The notes under the pieces are model-generated. The model made no database searches. It saw nothing but the letters and a program-made list of their open reading frames with translations, and was not told where the DNA came from. Shown here piece by piece: positions 22,249 to 35,309 of a stretch of DNA of 64,000 nucleotides (its first letter is position 1; each line of letters starts with the position of its first letter). The translations under genes and the position numbers were made by a program. This stretch comes from Bryopsis sp. KO-2023 (lineage: Eukaryota; Chlorophyta; Ulvophyceae; Bryopsidales; Bryopsidaceae): positions 7,626,001 to 7,690,000 of the forward strand of contig BSYQ01000001.1 of the NCBI GenBank assembly GCA_030272585.1, written 5' to 3'.

Positions 22249-25200
22249 TCAAGTGGGTTCTACATGCCAAAGAGCTGAGAACAAACTATCGAAGACAAGG
22301 TCACAGCAAGATTTCGCCTGCAGAGCCCTTTTCCTACATGACAGTCAAAACACACCCACCACTTCAAAAAGCAGTAGGAAAAAACGAGAAAAAACAATAA
22401 GAAAATAAAAATAAAAATTGTGATTCTTGCATACGAGCATTCGAGTTTCACGTCAAACTGAGATGAGAAAAACACATCACAGTGGATTTTTTTGGAAGCC
22501 AACGGCGGGCTACCTGAAAGCTCTGAGGTCCCTTTTGTCACTGTCTGTCATCGGGATTTTCTTCAGGGTCAGCAGAACATCTGTCAGGTAATGTATCCAT
22601 AACGCATTCGTTTTCGGGCAGAAGTCTGCCCACTGATCTTTCACAGCCTTTCTCATTCTACGGTATGTGTCTGCCTGCAACACCACAACCAGATGTCTCA
22701 TCTATTGGTTGGAACATCGAACTGGCATAAATCTGAAATAAGTTACGGTCACACCCAGCCAAGTGGACACTTTCTCACAAAGAGCAAACTGAGTTCTTGT
22801 AAAAAGCTTTTCAATATCACGAGGCCAGCAGTGTAAAAAACAGAATTCTCAGGAGGGGGGGTGTTGTTGAATGCTAAAAGATGAGAGGAAATTGCTCCCG
22901 AAAAACCACTCCTGTTTTTCCTTTTCTTTTGTCGTTTTTTCTTTTCTCATTTTTTGTCCCCTTGCCTGGCAATCTCGTTTTGGCCCTTGAAAAAGCCCTG
23001 GGTCCATGGCAAGGTCACAGAAAGCCACCTCCCCGTTTTCCAACCCAACTCTGGAAAGAGTGAAATCGATGAGCACCACTTCGATGCCCTGATTCTCGAC
23101 CTGGATCGTTTGCTCGCGGAGCACCACGGAAGTCGTGCTTTCTGTGGTTCTTTTCAGCAAAATATTGCCACAGTGCAAATCTCGATGCTCGAATTGCAGC
23201 GCCTCCTCACCCACCGCGCACGTCAGAACAGTCTACCAGAAAAAGAAAAAAAAATTACAGAAAAAAACATGTTTCAGAAAGACAACCTCACAAGTTGCAG
23301 GAGAATCCTTTTTTCGGGTGGGGGTGGGGTTCATGGAAAGAATATCAGGAAAACACCCAAAAATGAGGGAAGATTTGTTAAGAATATGGGAAAAAAGAAA
23401 CTGACCTGGAGCAACATGCTTTTGGCTTCGCTGAAATTCCTGAGCTCGAAGTTCTCCAATTGTTGGCCTGCGTTTTCGATCAGGAAAACTATGAACAGCT
23501 GTTCCTCTGAAAAAGAGTCCACCGGATCATTTTCTGAATTGAAATAATCGTTCCACCTAAAAACACACATCAGCCACTCCATTAAATCAAGCACATGGGC
23601 AATTCTTCCACCCAAAACTGAAAACCCCATGATTTTGAAAACAGCGGTGCTCCACAATGCAAAAAAAAATCCGGCTTGTGAGAATATCGTATGCAAGCAC
23701 AGAAGGCTATTCAGCCAATGGAATGATCACTGTAACAAAAAAAACCCAGCTTCAAATAAGTTTTTTTTTCCCTTGCTTTTGTCAGGAAAAACGATGCTGC
23801 ATGTCCGTTTCCAAAGATTGAAAACTACCTTTTCCATTCAGCAAGCAGCTCCGGACAGTACTTCCCTTGACAAATTCGAACGGCATGCGTGAACGCCAAT
23901 CCGTTCGTTCTATTCTGGCAATCACCAAACTCTTGCCTTCCTGCAGGAGCCCCACAAACCAATTTAAGAAAAAAAAGAATGCATTAAGAATTCATATTCA
24001 TGTTCTCCTTGCATGGAATATAATAGCTCACATATTTTGGGTTTCTTTTCTTTTCAACAAAAAGTAAAGTTCAGGACACGAGATCCTTAATGCAAAAACA
24101 AACTGTTTACTTGGAACAGAAAATGCAGAATGACGAAAAGCGCCACAATGTATCATTGACAGCAGTGTGGAAACAGCTTAATTCTAAAAGAAAGGAACTT
24201 TTTTTTTTTTTTTCATATTCTTACTCAGGTCGGCGAGCATTGAACTGATCACCACTTCCCCCAAAACCTCGTCTGCCTTCTTCTGAGCGCAACCATTCAC
24301 TTGCTCCTCCCCTTCTATGGGGACGATTTTCACCACGAGGTCTCTGTACTTGAAGGCTTCCCCATAAGTGCCTTCCCCAATCTTCTCAATCTGAATTAAA
24401 AAAGCACACACGAATTTAATCCAAAGAAAACTTTGCCAAAGAAAAAATGCTTTGATTTGTCCTTGCTATTGTTCTTCATGGCTTTCTGCTTGCGGAAGAA
24501 AGCATATGACCCCCTTTTTAAAAAAAGTTGATTTTCCTTTTTTCAATTAAGAAAATTGCTAAAAGAGCTGTCGGTGCAAATCTTATCATAGCCACCTGCT
24601 TCAAATCGACAAACTCTTCCAAAACCGCCCTCATGCTGGGCAGCTTTTTCTCATCCACCTACAAGTCGAAACACACAAAATCGACATTGAACATGCATTA
24701 TTTCTACCCCCCCTCCCCGTCATTCACATCCAAGACTCCATGGAACAAAAAAATAATTGTTCAAACATGTATGCTTGACTAGAAAGAAACATGTAGTACA
24801 GAGGAGGAACCCACACCTTCTGATTGCAGGTATTCAGTAGGTGGTCCATGGGCAAAAGATGCTTTTCTTCCACCACGATTTCCAACATCGATTTCCGAGG
24901 GGCAGGACTTGCGGTAAATTTCCGGCTGACGCGTGCATCCCCGAGTTCTCCACCCAAATTTGCTTCTTCAGGGACGAGGGAACTGTCTGCTCTGTTTACC
25001 AATTTTTCCCCCCCAACAGAGCCTACCAGAGTGCTCTTTTTTGAACCCTTGTGATAAAACCAATCAATCCACCAGTCAGCTTTTCGCACCCACCAACTCG
25101 CTTGCAAAACTGTCAGACTGTGTTTGCTTGAAGATGATTTTCTGTAGTGTGTTCGTGTTTTGCCTCATGCTCACCACATCCACGAGACTCTCCATGCGAT

Positions 25201-26362
25201 TGGCTCCATCTTCCCTATACTCAAAGATCGAAGTTCGCAAATCCCTCGCAGCACTTGGACCAGCTCCTTCCCCGGATGCTCTCCATCTATTTTCATCAAT
25301 GAGGCTCAAATCCCTTGCACCCCCTGGGTTGCTCGACTCCAATCTGCTCGAACCTCCGGCACCATCAGTCACACGCAATCGCTCTCGAACACTTTCCACC
25401 AGCATGTCTTCGAATCCCCCCCCGTCCCCATCAACGCTGTCGGCCACCACATCCATTTCAGATATTTCCTCCCCTGATTTTGATCTCCTCAGGCTGACTG
25501 AGTTCTCGTGGGGGTGGTCTCTACCAGCGATGGATTGTGGTTTCGTTGTTTTTCTGCTTTCGCTTTTTCCTTGACCGCTGGCGTGCGCATCGTCCAGGGA
25601 GAATTCTCTCTCTTCGAATTGCCCCGATGGTGGGATTTCGTTGATGGAAGGGGTCGGTGTCAAGACTGGTTTTCCGGAGTTGCTCCTTAAACGCTTCCAA
25701 CTGAACCCAGGCAGCTCCTCCACAAGTTGAAATTCATCTACCTGACGATTACAAGTCGGGTAAAGATTGTTTTCATTTGCTGGTGCATGGACGATTTTGG
25801 TTGTGGCGAATGAACAGTAGAATTCTTTGCCAGAATTTTTTTTGTTCTTTCAGTTGGTGCCATAAAACGAATTCGAAGATTTTGATCAAAACTGCACTCA
25901 TCCCAGAGCGATCACAGAAGCAAGTGGGTAAAAAAACGATTGAACTCGTCTATTATATTGTTGCGCGGTTTTCTAATACTCGTTCCAAAACACCAGAATC
26001 CTTCCATACATCGATCAACATCTCACCTTGGCAAAGTACTTCTTCAGATCTTGCAATTCCAATTTTTGTCGAAATTCTTCTCGCTCGTCCATTGGCAATG
26101 GCACTTTCCGTCTCCGACCATACTCCTGCCTGGTTTTCCGTTTCCTTGCAGGGTGGTGGAGAGAATGCCGGTCGCCACCCACCGCCATTCCAAACTTCAA
26201 AAACACGCTGCTTTTTCTGGAGGCCAAGCTCCTGCCCACCCATCCAAAAGTTTCGGAAGAAACAAATCCTGAGCCTCCTTCAGGTGTCTTGACATGGGTG
26301 CCCTTGCTGAATCTGCTGGTGAGTGGGGTTTCCAGTCCTGTATTTCGCCCATCATTAGATTC
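22249..26362 (-). CDS. haspin: Haspin-type protein kinase (at least 10 exons; 5' end unresolved)
   Basis: Kinase that phosphorylates histone H3 Thr3 at mitotic centromeres. Exons supported (minus, 5' to 3'): 26027-26362, 25094-25741, 24817-25047, 24596-24658, 24225-24390, 23829-23931, 23406-23556, 22966-23232, 22514-22674, 22249-22333; 2211 nt in frame, 736 aa plus an unresolved N-terminus. Kinase landmarks: P-loop IGEGTYGEAF, lysine in VVKIV, haspin-specific CQGKYCPELL, FEHRDLHCGNILL, IDFTLSR (DFT in place of DFG, typical of haspin) and YRRMRK...TNALWIHYL, then a Lys-rich C-terminus. The first ~450 residues are low-complexity and charged, as usual. The intron after GPKRDCQ appears to be GC-AG (CAG|GCAAGG). 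The first coding exon probably lies between 26363 and about 26900, but no single start satisfies the phase-0 junction clearly. Confidence 0.94.
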
Positions 26363-27271
26363 CTGGATTAAAAAAAAGATAAAACTGAAACGAAAATCGA
26401 TTGCAGGGTGCGCCAGATCGATGTCCAAAGAGTCCCATCAGTTACGATATTATCCATGCTTTACTAGAATTTGTTTTCCATGGAGGAACGCTCGTGTTCA
26501 GTTCTTGGAGATTCGGATACAAAAGGAAGCAGCATTCGTTTCAGGAACTCGTGCCGATAAGAAACGGCAGAGTCTGCAAAGGAGGGAGGAGACGTCGATT
26601 CCACGCTGGTCGCGGATGGAGCACCTGTCTTTCTTTTCGTCGAACAAAGTACTGTCGAACGGGTGCACGTCCCTCCAGCTGCCCTTCCTCCATTGCAATC
26701 GTTCGGATCGCTCGACAGAGCTGCTCCAGCGAAAATCGACCAACACTCCGAAAACAACGTCAAGCACCCCCCTCTGCATTCCACATCGGTTGGAGTGTGC
26801 CGTACGATTATCTCTGTTGGGCGAAGCTGGTGAGTAGCTACAATTGGGGGGATTTTCATTGGATCAGTTCGATCTCTAAATATAAGCCTTTTTGTTGTTT
26901 TCCTTTTTCTTCCGTTCTTTGTTTTTTGGTTCGACAAATAGTCCTAAGGAAAAAACGGGCGAGTCAGAAAAAAAACAACATTTTTTATGCCCCTTACGAC
27001 TTGAGAGGGAGGGTGGCGAAATTCGATTGGAAAGGGTTAAAATTGAAAATTAGAAACACAAGATGGGAGTCGACCATTTCGGGAAACAAGGCAAAATACC
27101 ATCATAGAAGGATCACCATCATCGTACACCACTAAGACACCTGCCAAAGAAGGACCCACCGAATCCCTCCATTACTTGAACCCCCCCCCCCTTAACACTG
27201 CAAAACTATACACCCCCTCAATAACAAGTACAACCCTCTCGATCCCACCATCTATGCAATACGATCTGTTC
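26363..27271. other. Haspin 5' region and GCN2 3' region
   Basis: Minus-strand open frames at 26464-26937 and 26498-26779 could contain the missing haspin first exon; they overlap in different frames and I could not choose. A C-run of 11 lies at 27181-27191. The GCN2 stop codon is at 27272-27274. Confidence 0.5.
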
Positions 27272-30200
27272 TCATCTGTTTTTCAAACTACTTAGTGCAT
27301 CCCGTTTCCTCTGAATGTAACTAGCCACCTCATCAAAGGGGACATCTTCTTCGGTTTTCCTGTCCAGGCTTTTGACCCTCACAGTCTGACTGGCTGACAG
27401 CTTTTGCTCGTCGATAGTGACCAGCCAGCGGATTCCCCTCCAGGCAGCATGCTCGTATTGTTCAGTCATGCTGGGTGCCACCTTGTGGAGCATTTCGGCC
27501 TTCATTCCGTTTGCCCAAAGTCTGGACACCAGATCCATTCTGACCTGTTGGAAAAAAGGACAGGAGGGGGTTGGGGTGGTTTGGACAGGAAAAAACACAC
27601 AGCAAAAACACAGATGGAAAGATGTGGTTGGAAGATGTTTCGGTGTCAGACATACAACACCCTGACCCTTCTCCCCCTCATCCACACAATACAAATTTTC
27701 ATTTGCAGCATCTTTCCCGAATTCAAGAATCGGGATATATCACACAGCACAAACACAAACTTTGACAAACCTCAAGGCTTGAAGTTCCACCGCCCCGAGA
27801 GCAGACTAGGACATCAGCGGAAGACCTTTCAGTGGTTGCATCTGCCAACGCTACTGAAGCCGCCCTCATGAAAGGCTCCATGTTCAGAGTCGCCCCCACA
27901 GCCCCCACACCACACCCCACCCCGCTCGCTTGCCCTCTCGACGCCCACAGCCGATTCAACAGCTTGTCATATCTGCAAATCGACGACACAGGAATAGCCT
28001 CATTGGGGAATGCCGTTCTTTGAGCAACCAACCATTTCCCATTTCTGTGAATGGTAAAACCACAAAAACCTATGAAATTCTTATGTATTTTTTCAATTTT
28101 TTCTGTTCTTTTTTTTTGGGGGGGGGGGGATTGCAAGGGTTTTTTTATAGATGAGGCCTCACCTTCCACCAATGCCAACGAGAATGTTGGTCCCTGAGGA
28201 AGGCTGCGACATGTGAATCTGGAAAAAGACTCCGGAGTAGTACTCGGCTTCCGGCTTCATCAAAGGCTCAACCACGACTTGATCCGGTTGCAAGTTCCAG
28301 ACAGACAGCAGCGAAATCAGGGTTTCCAACTCCTCCAGACACAGGGCCACCCCAGGTCTGACAACAGATTGGCCTTCACTCAGCAACGCCGACCGGAGCT
28401 GTGGCAGAACCGTATCAGGATCACCTACACAGAAGAGAAGTCAAATCAAACCATCAGTGCTTTTTCCTTCTTATCCATGGAAACCCTATCAGCAAGGAGA
28501 ATATACCCCCTCCCTCAACCCCCCCCCCCCCCCCCCCCCTAGGGTCAAAATAATTAATAGGAAATTGAAATGGACTGATAATAGACAGGTTAGCGTACCA
28601 GCAAGCTTCGTGATGTATCGGCGACAGTGTCGAACGACGCTGGATGAAAGGCCCAATCCCTCCAGAGCATTTTGAATGGGTCTCCATTTTTTCTCCCCTC
28701 TGGATGCATGCCCTGGAGAAGCCCTGGCAGCCACGGACAGAAGGTCCATCACTTGACTTTGCTTGTCTCGTGGAAGCCCAATTTCACTCAAGCATGCGAG
28801 CAGCAGAGTCGTGTGGCTGAGTTTCACCTCCACCATGTGATCGGCCTCTCCAGACTTGAATGCCCCAACAACCTGGCAAAAAAAATCGACAAACAGAAGA
28901 AAAAGCATTAAAACGTGTATCGGCATTTGGGATTCCATCAGAAGGTTTTATCAAACTTTGGAAAGATGCACAAAGCAAAAAATCGCGCAACTTAGGGGCT
29001 CCACATTCCTTTTAACAATCGAAGCAAATGTGTGCAAACCTCAGTGAAGGCCTTGATGACTTCTGCCTCCGCCAGCAGTTGCTCAGACAGCACCTTTCCC
29101 AGCATGACTTTATCTTCCAGCATTTTCTTGTTTGGTTGGGGAGCAGGGGTAGTTACGAAATCCAGATCGGCTTGGAGGAAGGCCCTGGTCAATGCCACCC
29201 CCCGTCCCTGCCTGTACACCATGCTCACATCGAACCTGCAAAAAATTAAGCAGACATCAATCAAGAGTGTGGAGTTTGCCCAACAGGATAAAATGATTTG
29301 AACAAACAGCATACTCGCAATTCTTAAAACAGAAGAACTAATTAGTAACTTAATTTATGGATCGGCGACACAGGAATCTGACGGGCACTCCATGTACCTT
29401 CGCAACCCATCGATGCTTTCGGTCCTGGATGTAGCATATCGCCCAGGCTCACCGGTTGTGGCTTCCTGAACCAACCATTCTGCAAAGGGACATCGCAAGT
29501 CATGCTTTAATGCATAGGAAACCCCTGAGGAGGACAACACACGGACGGCATCTTGTGGGAGCTGGCTGTGGCATAAACCCACCTGGGGAAATCCACCAAG
29601 GCAGCATCAGATTGGGCTGTTGGGTGCCTCACTGGCCTACTGCTGTCACTGGCTGATAATATTATTTGTCAAACCAGAATAAAAACAACTATATAGATGT
29701 ATCATTCTGGAGAATTTGCTGATCAGGCAGAAAGGGGTTTACCTCGCTGCTTGCCATTTGAATGGCCCCATGGCATGAAAAGACTTCCTTCACGGTTTTG
29801 ATGACAGACTCCTGCGCACACATGTTGAAATATGTACGAGGAATCGGGCCCCCGGAAAGATCGGTGGCAGAAACATCAATGCCGCTGAAAATCGAATGCA
29901 AAAACCACACAAGCAAAATAAGAATAAGAAAATCACCACAGCACCCAAAAGAATTCTGCCTAAGATTCAAATACACCCTCATTTATCTCATTCTTAATCA
30001 TTTTTTTGATCAAGCAAGGAACAACCCAGATGAATTTTATCAAGTACCTTCGTTGTGATGCTGCGGATCGGAAAACCCCCTCCACCACACGGTCGTACGT
30101 CTCAGCATCCGAATCCAGCGACCTCATCAAATCCCTGATTTGCTCATCCCCTACGCGAGGTGGAAGGTATGGACTTTGAAGGACCTCTCTGGCAGTGGGT

Positions 30201-33200
30201 CTATCCTCAGGGTTAGCCGACATCAGCCATCGAATCACCTCAGCTACCTGTTAATCCACCCACCCACCCCACATCATCATGCCTTCCTCCCACATTTTGA
30301 ATTAGTCATCCCATTTTCAACACACTTCTTCTTTGGCAGCTCCGATGAGCATAAACCCCTTCTTGGTATGCGTTTCGTTCTTCTTATTTTTTAGTTGGTT
30401 GGTACCTTGGGATTTTCTTGCTGCCATTCCGCAGGCATGACTCCTTTTTCCCTCAGGTTTCTCAGCATGAGTGCCCTCTCCATTCCGGTGGAAAACGAAT
30501 GCCAGAGCTCAAACACGATCACTCCCAGGCTGTACATGTCGACTTTCGAATCGTACGATGCCCAGCTGTTTGCGATTTCTGGAGCTATGTAGAACGAGGT
30601 CCCACACACACCCGTGCTATCGATCGGAACAGAAAGCGGAGGTTGGGGGGGTGGCTGGTGCGATGATCCCTGCCCTTCTTCCAATTGCACTTCGCCAGTG
30701 GGTGCTGTGAATTTGGCCAGGCCGAAATCCCCCAGTTTGATTTCTCCTGAGGGAGAGTAGAATATGTTTGCTGGCTTCAGATCCCGATGGATGATTCTTT
30801 GAGAATGGATGTACGCTAGTCCCAGGAGCACTTGCCTCAGAACTTCCCATTTCTGGTCAGCTTCCAAGGTTTCTTGCTGTTCTAAAGCCTGCACAGCATC
30901 GACCCCAGTAAACCACAGGGAAATCCAGGGAAAATTTTCAAGTTTTCGGAGTGCATGAAGTTTGATCGACAAACCCCCAAACGACCCTTCCCTTTTTCTG
31001 TCATGAGGCGTTCAAGTTGAAAATCAAGGACTGGCATAACCCTACTTGTTGGAGTGTTCGGCTGCACAGCTCCATCTGAATGTACAGGGTTTGGTACCCA
31101 GCTTTGCTGTTCATCGATCTGGATGCCCGACTGGAGTCTTGGGAAGGAAGCTCCAAAGTGGCTTGCGACCTTGATGCAAAATCAAACACAGAATCCTCAT
31201 TTCCGGGGGGCATCTGCAGCGATCCAAAAGCGTCGAACTGACGTCCCTGAATCACCAGAAATCACCTTTAGCAAGCGAGGTTATGGCTCCAGGTGTAAGA
31301 GACATCCACCATACATTCGAGGATGCCAAAAATGGTGCTTTTTTCCCACAAGGATAAATGAGTCAGGCACCACCACTTGATGCTCGAGCAGGAAAGAAAT
31401 CAACAAACCTTACCCTCAATAAACGTCCCGAAAAGACTAAGGATGTAGGATTGGCTCAATCATTACCTGGGATATCGACGAATATTCTGAGGTTGAATTT
31501 GATGCTGTTGTTGGCTGGGTTTCGTCGTTTTCATCCACAGGCTCCAAGCTTCTTGCCCTGGCAATCGAAACTTGCTTCGTTGTGGTTTGCCACCCCTCCA
31601 GGGTGTCTTCCAAATCCGTGGTCAGACATTCATCATCGTGATAAGCTTCAAACCAAGCCTGGTTCACATTTCCAATCAAACCATAAACACAACAGCCACA
31701 AGGAGGCAGCCACGTCCCAATTACGTCTGCACTGTGCGAGTTAATGACTAATAACTCGCAAACCTTCGATTCATTCTCCCCCTTCCCTCTTTTTCGCATG
31801 TCTGACTAAATTCACGAAGCTATATGTCATGCTGCACACCATTTAGACGATGATGATTGATCAAGCTGCTGTCAAGGCCAAAAAACAAGTCTGGAATTGA
31901 AAATTTGGGGGTGAAAAAAAAAGGACTTCTCAACCGCCTGAAGTTGGTTTGATTTCTGAACCTCCTCAAAAAAAAGGAAAACACAACAAAAGAAGAACTG
32001 CTACCTGGAAGTAACGAACGACATTCGGGTGCTGCAATCTCGACAGCGTGGAGACCTCCCTCATGATCCGGGCATAACTGTCGGCTGCTGATGGAAGCAC
32101 CTTGATCTTTTTGATCGCATACAGCCGCCCATCCAATCGATTCTTTGCAGACACCACCACACCAAAACCACCCCGCCCCAGCCGCCTCACCTCCTCGAAA
32201 TCAGAAAAGTACCTGCATCAGGAACGCATTACACACGATTCACTCCAGAATGAACATGCAAGCGTCTGTACCAACGAGAGAGATAGGCTCGACAGGGTGG
32301 AAAAAAACATATAAAGGGGGAAATGACACAAGGAATGTCATGATCAATAGTATTGCCCACCTTGAGTTGAGGTTTCTGTCTTCGCTTCCTTGTACTTGCG
32401 ACAGTCCCCTGATCCAAAACTGTTTCAGAATGCCTTTCGATGCTTGATCAGCACCAGGCGACCCATCCTTCGCCTCACTGATCTCCTGAACTTGCAAAAA
32501 AAAAACGGTTTGTGCTGTGGAAGAGAGATGCAGATTTTCACAGAAGCATGTTATTAACCACACACCGTTTGCTGCAAAGTACGTTGGGAAATCCTGGAAT
32601 GCACTGACCTCTCTGAATAGCTGGGAGAAAGCTCTGTTGAAGAAGGTTGGCCGTTGCGTCATGATCCATTGCAGCCATCTGGGCATCACTCTTTTGGAGT
32701 GCAAATGTGTGAGAAGAACTGGCAGAGAATTAGCAGGCATCGCACTCGGACCTCCGGAGGCAGCGAGCTTCAGCAAGTATCCCATCAACATCTCTCTTCT
32801 GACTTTATCAGTTTCGTCCAAATCCTGATCATCGCTTTCTTCCTCGAAGTCAGGCTCAGGTCGTGGGGCGTTCAGCCCAAGAAATTTCAGCAGTGCACTG
32901 TCAGAATTGAGCCAACGGTGTTGGAATGGACATTCAGCAACTCTCAAGCATCTTAGGCCCTCCAAGAGGGTTCGAATGGCAACAACAGGCCAAAAATAAT
33001 TTATCGTTTTGGAAAAAGCGATCTTTTGGAAAGAGGGTGCCCCATAAACCGTTGCGTTGAAAAACTGTTGTTTTGATCATCGACATCAACATTTTTGTTT
33101 GTTTATTTTTTTTAATTCTAGGGTTCACTTTTTGCATGCACCAAATGCTTTTGTCCATACAGGCTGTTTCATTGGGTCGAAACACCACCAACTTGCATCA

Positions 33201-34904
33201 TCAAGATGGTGTCTAAACTTTCTAAGATGCGCAAGCAATGGCAGGCTATGTAACAACTCAGATTTCGTAAAATGACACTCTATATAACAGAAACGGAAAA
33301 CTAGATACCTCGGCATTGGAACGACCCTTTCCACCATCGTTTGGACAAGGGTCATCAAGCTTTGAGAAAACGAAGACACAGTTCCAGGCATCGTTTCATC
33401 GGCGGCAGAAAATCGATGGCGATCTGAAGAAGAAGGAACGCTGTTTGACCTTGCGAGGTGGGATCGCCTCACAGGAGACCCCAAATCCTTCACCGGATTC
33501 TTTTTAATGCTCCTCGGCTTGATGCTGACACTCTCATTCAATCCCTTGACCTGGTTTTCGTACGATTGGGAAAAAGCTACCAGCTAAGCCCCTTGACATG
33601 GATTAATTTCACTGAGGGGGGAACGATTGGTTCGATATTTCCATCAGATGCACAGAGGAGGATTTTCAGTTCAACAGAGGATATTCCCATTGGCGGCGTT
33701 TTCTTGCAGGCAGCTTCTGCTTTTTCATTTTAAGTCGGACTCTTGGAACGATTGAAAACAAGAAAAACAGAAAAAAGAAGCACCTCAAGAGGGGGTTTGA
33801 CTTTCTGGACTGGGATTTCCTCGGCAGCCTCATCCTCGAAAAGCGACCCCTTGAAATGCCAGGAGGCATCGGTCACTCCCCCCAAGCTCATTCTCTTCTC
33901 TTCAGAACGCCTCCGTTGCATAGCATCCCACAGAGAAGGCCCCTGTTCTCCATCCAATACACACACACACACACATTCAAAACTGTTGAACACTAAATCT
34001 ATACATACAGATTAGGAACCCCTTGCATTAAACTTAAAAGCCTAATGCTGATATTCCAAAAGCAAGCGACATCAGCCAGTGGTGAAATTGAATCCCAAAA
34101 CCAACACCTCCGCTGTGGGTTTTTTTCTTCTGATGCCGGTCCCTGTGGATGGCGACCTACCTCAGTAGATTTTTTCTTAGCCTCTTCGTTCCATTCCCTG
34201 AGCGATTCTTGGCACAAAATCACCAAGCTGAACATATAAACCTCATGCATTGCTATGAAATCCTCCGCAGATTCGACGATCAAATCCAACACTTCGGAGG
34301 CTTGCTTGTCAGATATCCCCTCCTTTTCGAGCATTTTGAATTCTGGCGCCGTCTGGGGATAGTCTTCAGTGTACCTTTAGACAGCATCTTTTCTTTTGAA
34401 ACCAAAAAGTCTGGAAAAAAAAAACCAGTGTGAACCCAAACCCATAAAATGAGAAAGAAAAACGAAAAATATACCCACAGCTCAAGCATTATATATTTCT
34501 CCCCACCCAGAAGATATTAATCGGAAAAAAACCCTCCACATTTGCAAACCTACAAACTTACGGAACGCAATTGCACTTGCACGGGGATATTCTCCAGCAA
34601 CAGGTGGTGGTGTTTGTGTGTGTGTGCCTTTTTTTTTTTTAAACGCTTGGTGATCGGCATATTTTTTTCTTACACCTTAGCACCTTACTTTGAGCGTGAC
34701 TGACACGAAATTTGCTTCGGCCTCTCCAGGATGAGGCAAGACTTTCAAATCAAACCCCTTTCCCTCTTCGTCCATCACGAGATCGTCCACGTAAATGGCT
34801 TGCAATGCCATCAACTCCTCCTGAGCCTCCGGAGACAGACCCCCATCCAGGGGTTCCACCTCCTTCTTACCCCTCCTATTTTTCCTTCTGTTTTTCCTAG
34901 TCAT
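27272..34904 (-). CDS. GCN2: eIF2alpha kinase GCN2 (18 exons)
   Basis: Senses uncharged tRNA and phosphorylates eIF2alpha, lowering translation under amino-acid stress. Exons (minus): 34684-34904, 34161-34374, 33784-33942, 33309-33550, 32609-32951, 32361-32485, 32005-32212, 31467-31658, 31046-31246, 30406-30888, 30048-30247, 29743-29884, 29398-29582, 29040-29235, 28599-28872, 28163-28424, 27771-27972, 27272-27544; 4122 nt, 1373 aa. Order: N-terminal RWD domain (residues ~20-140: [26 protein letters not shown]), linker, kinase domain ([18 protein letters not shown], an insert of ~110 residues, [30 protein letters not shown]), then a HisRS-like domain ([27 protein letters not shown]) and a C-terminal anticodon-like region. 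The domain order matches plant and animal GCN2. The junction between exons 3 and 4 is the least certain. Confidence 0.97.
28519..28539. repeat. 21-nt C homopolymer in a GCN2 intron
   Basis: Uninterrupted C-run on the plus strand inside the intron between GCN2 exons 15 and 16, so a G-run in the transcript. The same intron-rich interval also has a G-run near 28121-28130 within the next intron. Confidence 0.9.
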
Positions 34905-35309
34905 GATTCATCTGGTGCAGCAGAATTTCGATTTTTTTCCTGCTTAGTTGTGTGAGATAGAAAGAGTGATGTGAACAGTTGAAGCTGACCCCTCAAAAAT
35001 TTTACCAAACAAGTAGCTAGGACCTAGAACCTATTTTCCCCCTTTGGAGAAAAGCCGACCTTCTGCAGAATGCACTCAGTTTTTAAAGGGATTTCCAGCG
35101 CATTGGGAAATGACCGGTTTTGAAAGGCTGGTTCGTATTTTTAGAGTGTGAACAGTCACACTCGAGATCACACTATGCGAATCTGTTGCTGTCAATCGTC
35201 CACCGTACATCTGGGGCCCTAAGGCACCCCCTTGGCCTTAACACCAAGTTTTCGTTCACACAAAGATCGACTGGGTGTGTGGAGGCACGAGTTTGGAGAG
35301 AAGGGACGA
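34905..35309. promoter_or_regulatory. Shared head-to-head promoter region of GCN2 and CSTF2
   Basis: 405 bases separate the start codons of two divergent genes, so both promoters and 5' UTRs must lie here or overlap. I saw no convincing TATA box. Confidence 0.55.

Noticed and set aside
25076-25574. Plus-strand open frame over the haspin pre-kinase region
   Set aside because: It is antisense to the long minus-strand exon that joins in frame to the conserved kinase exons.
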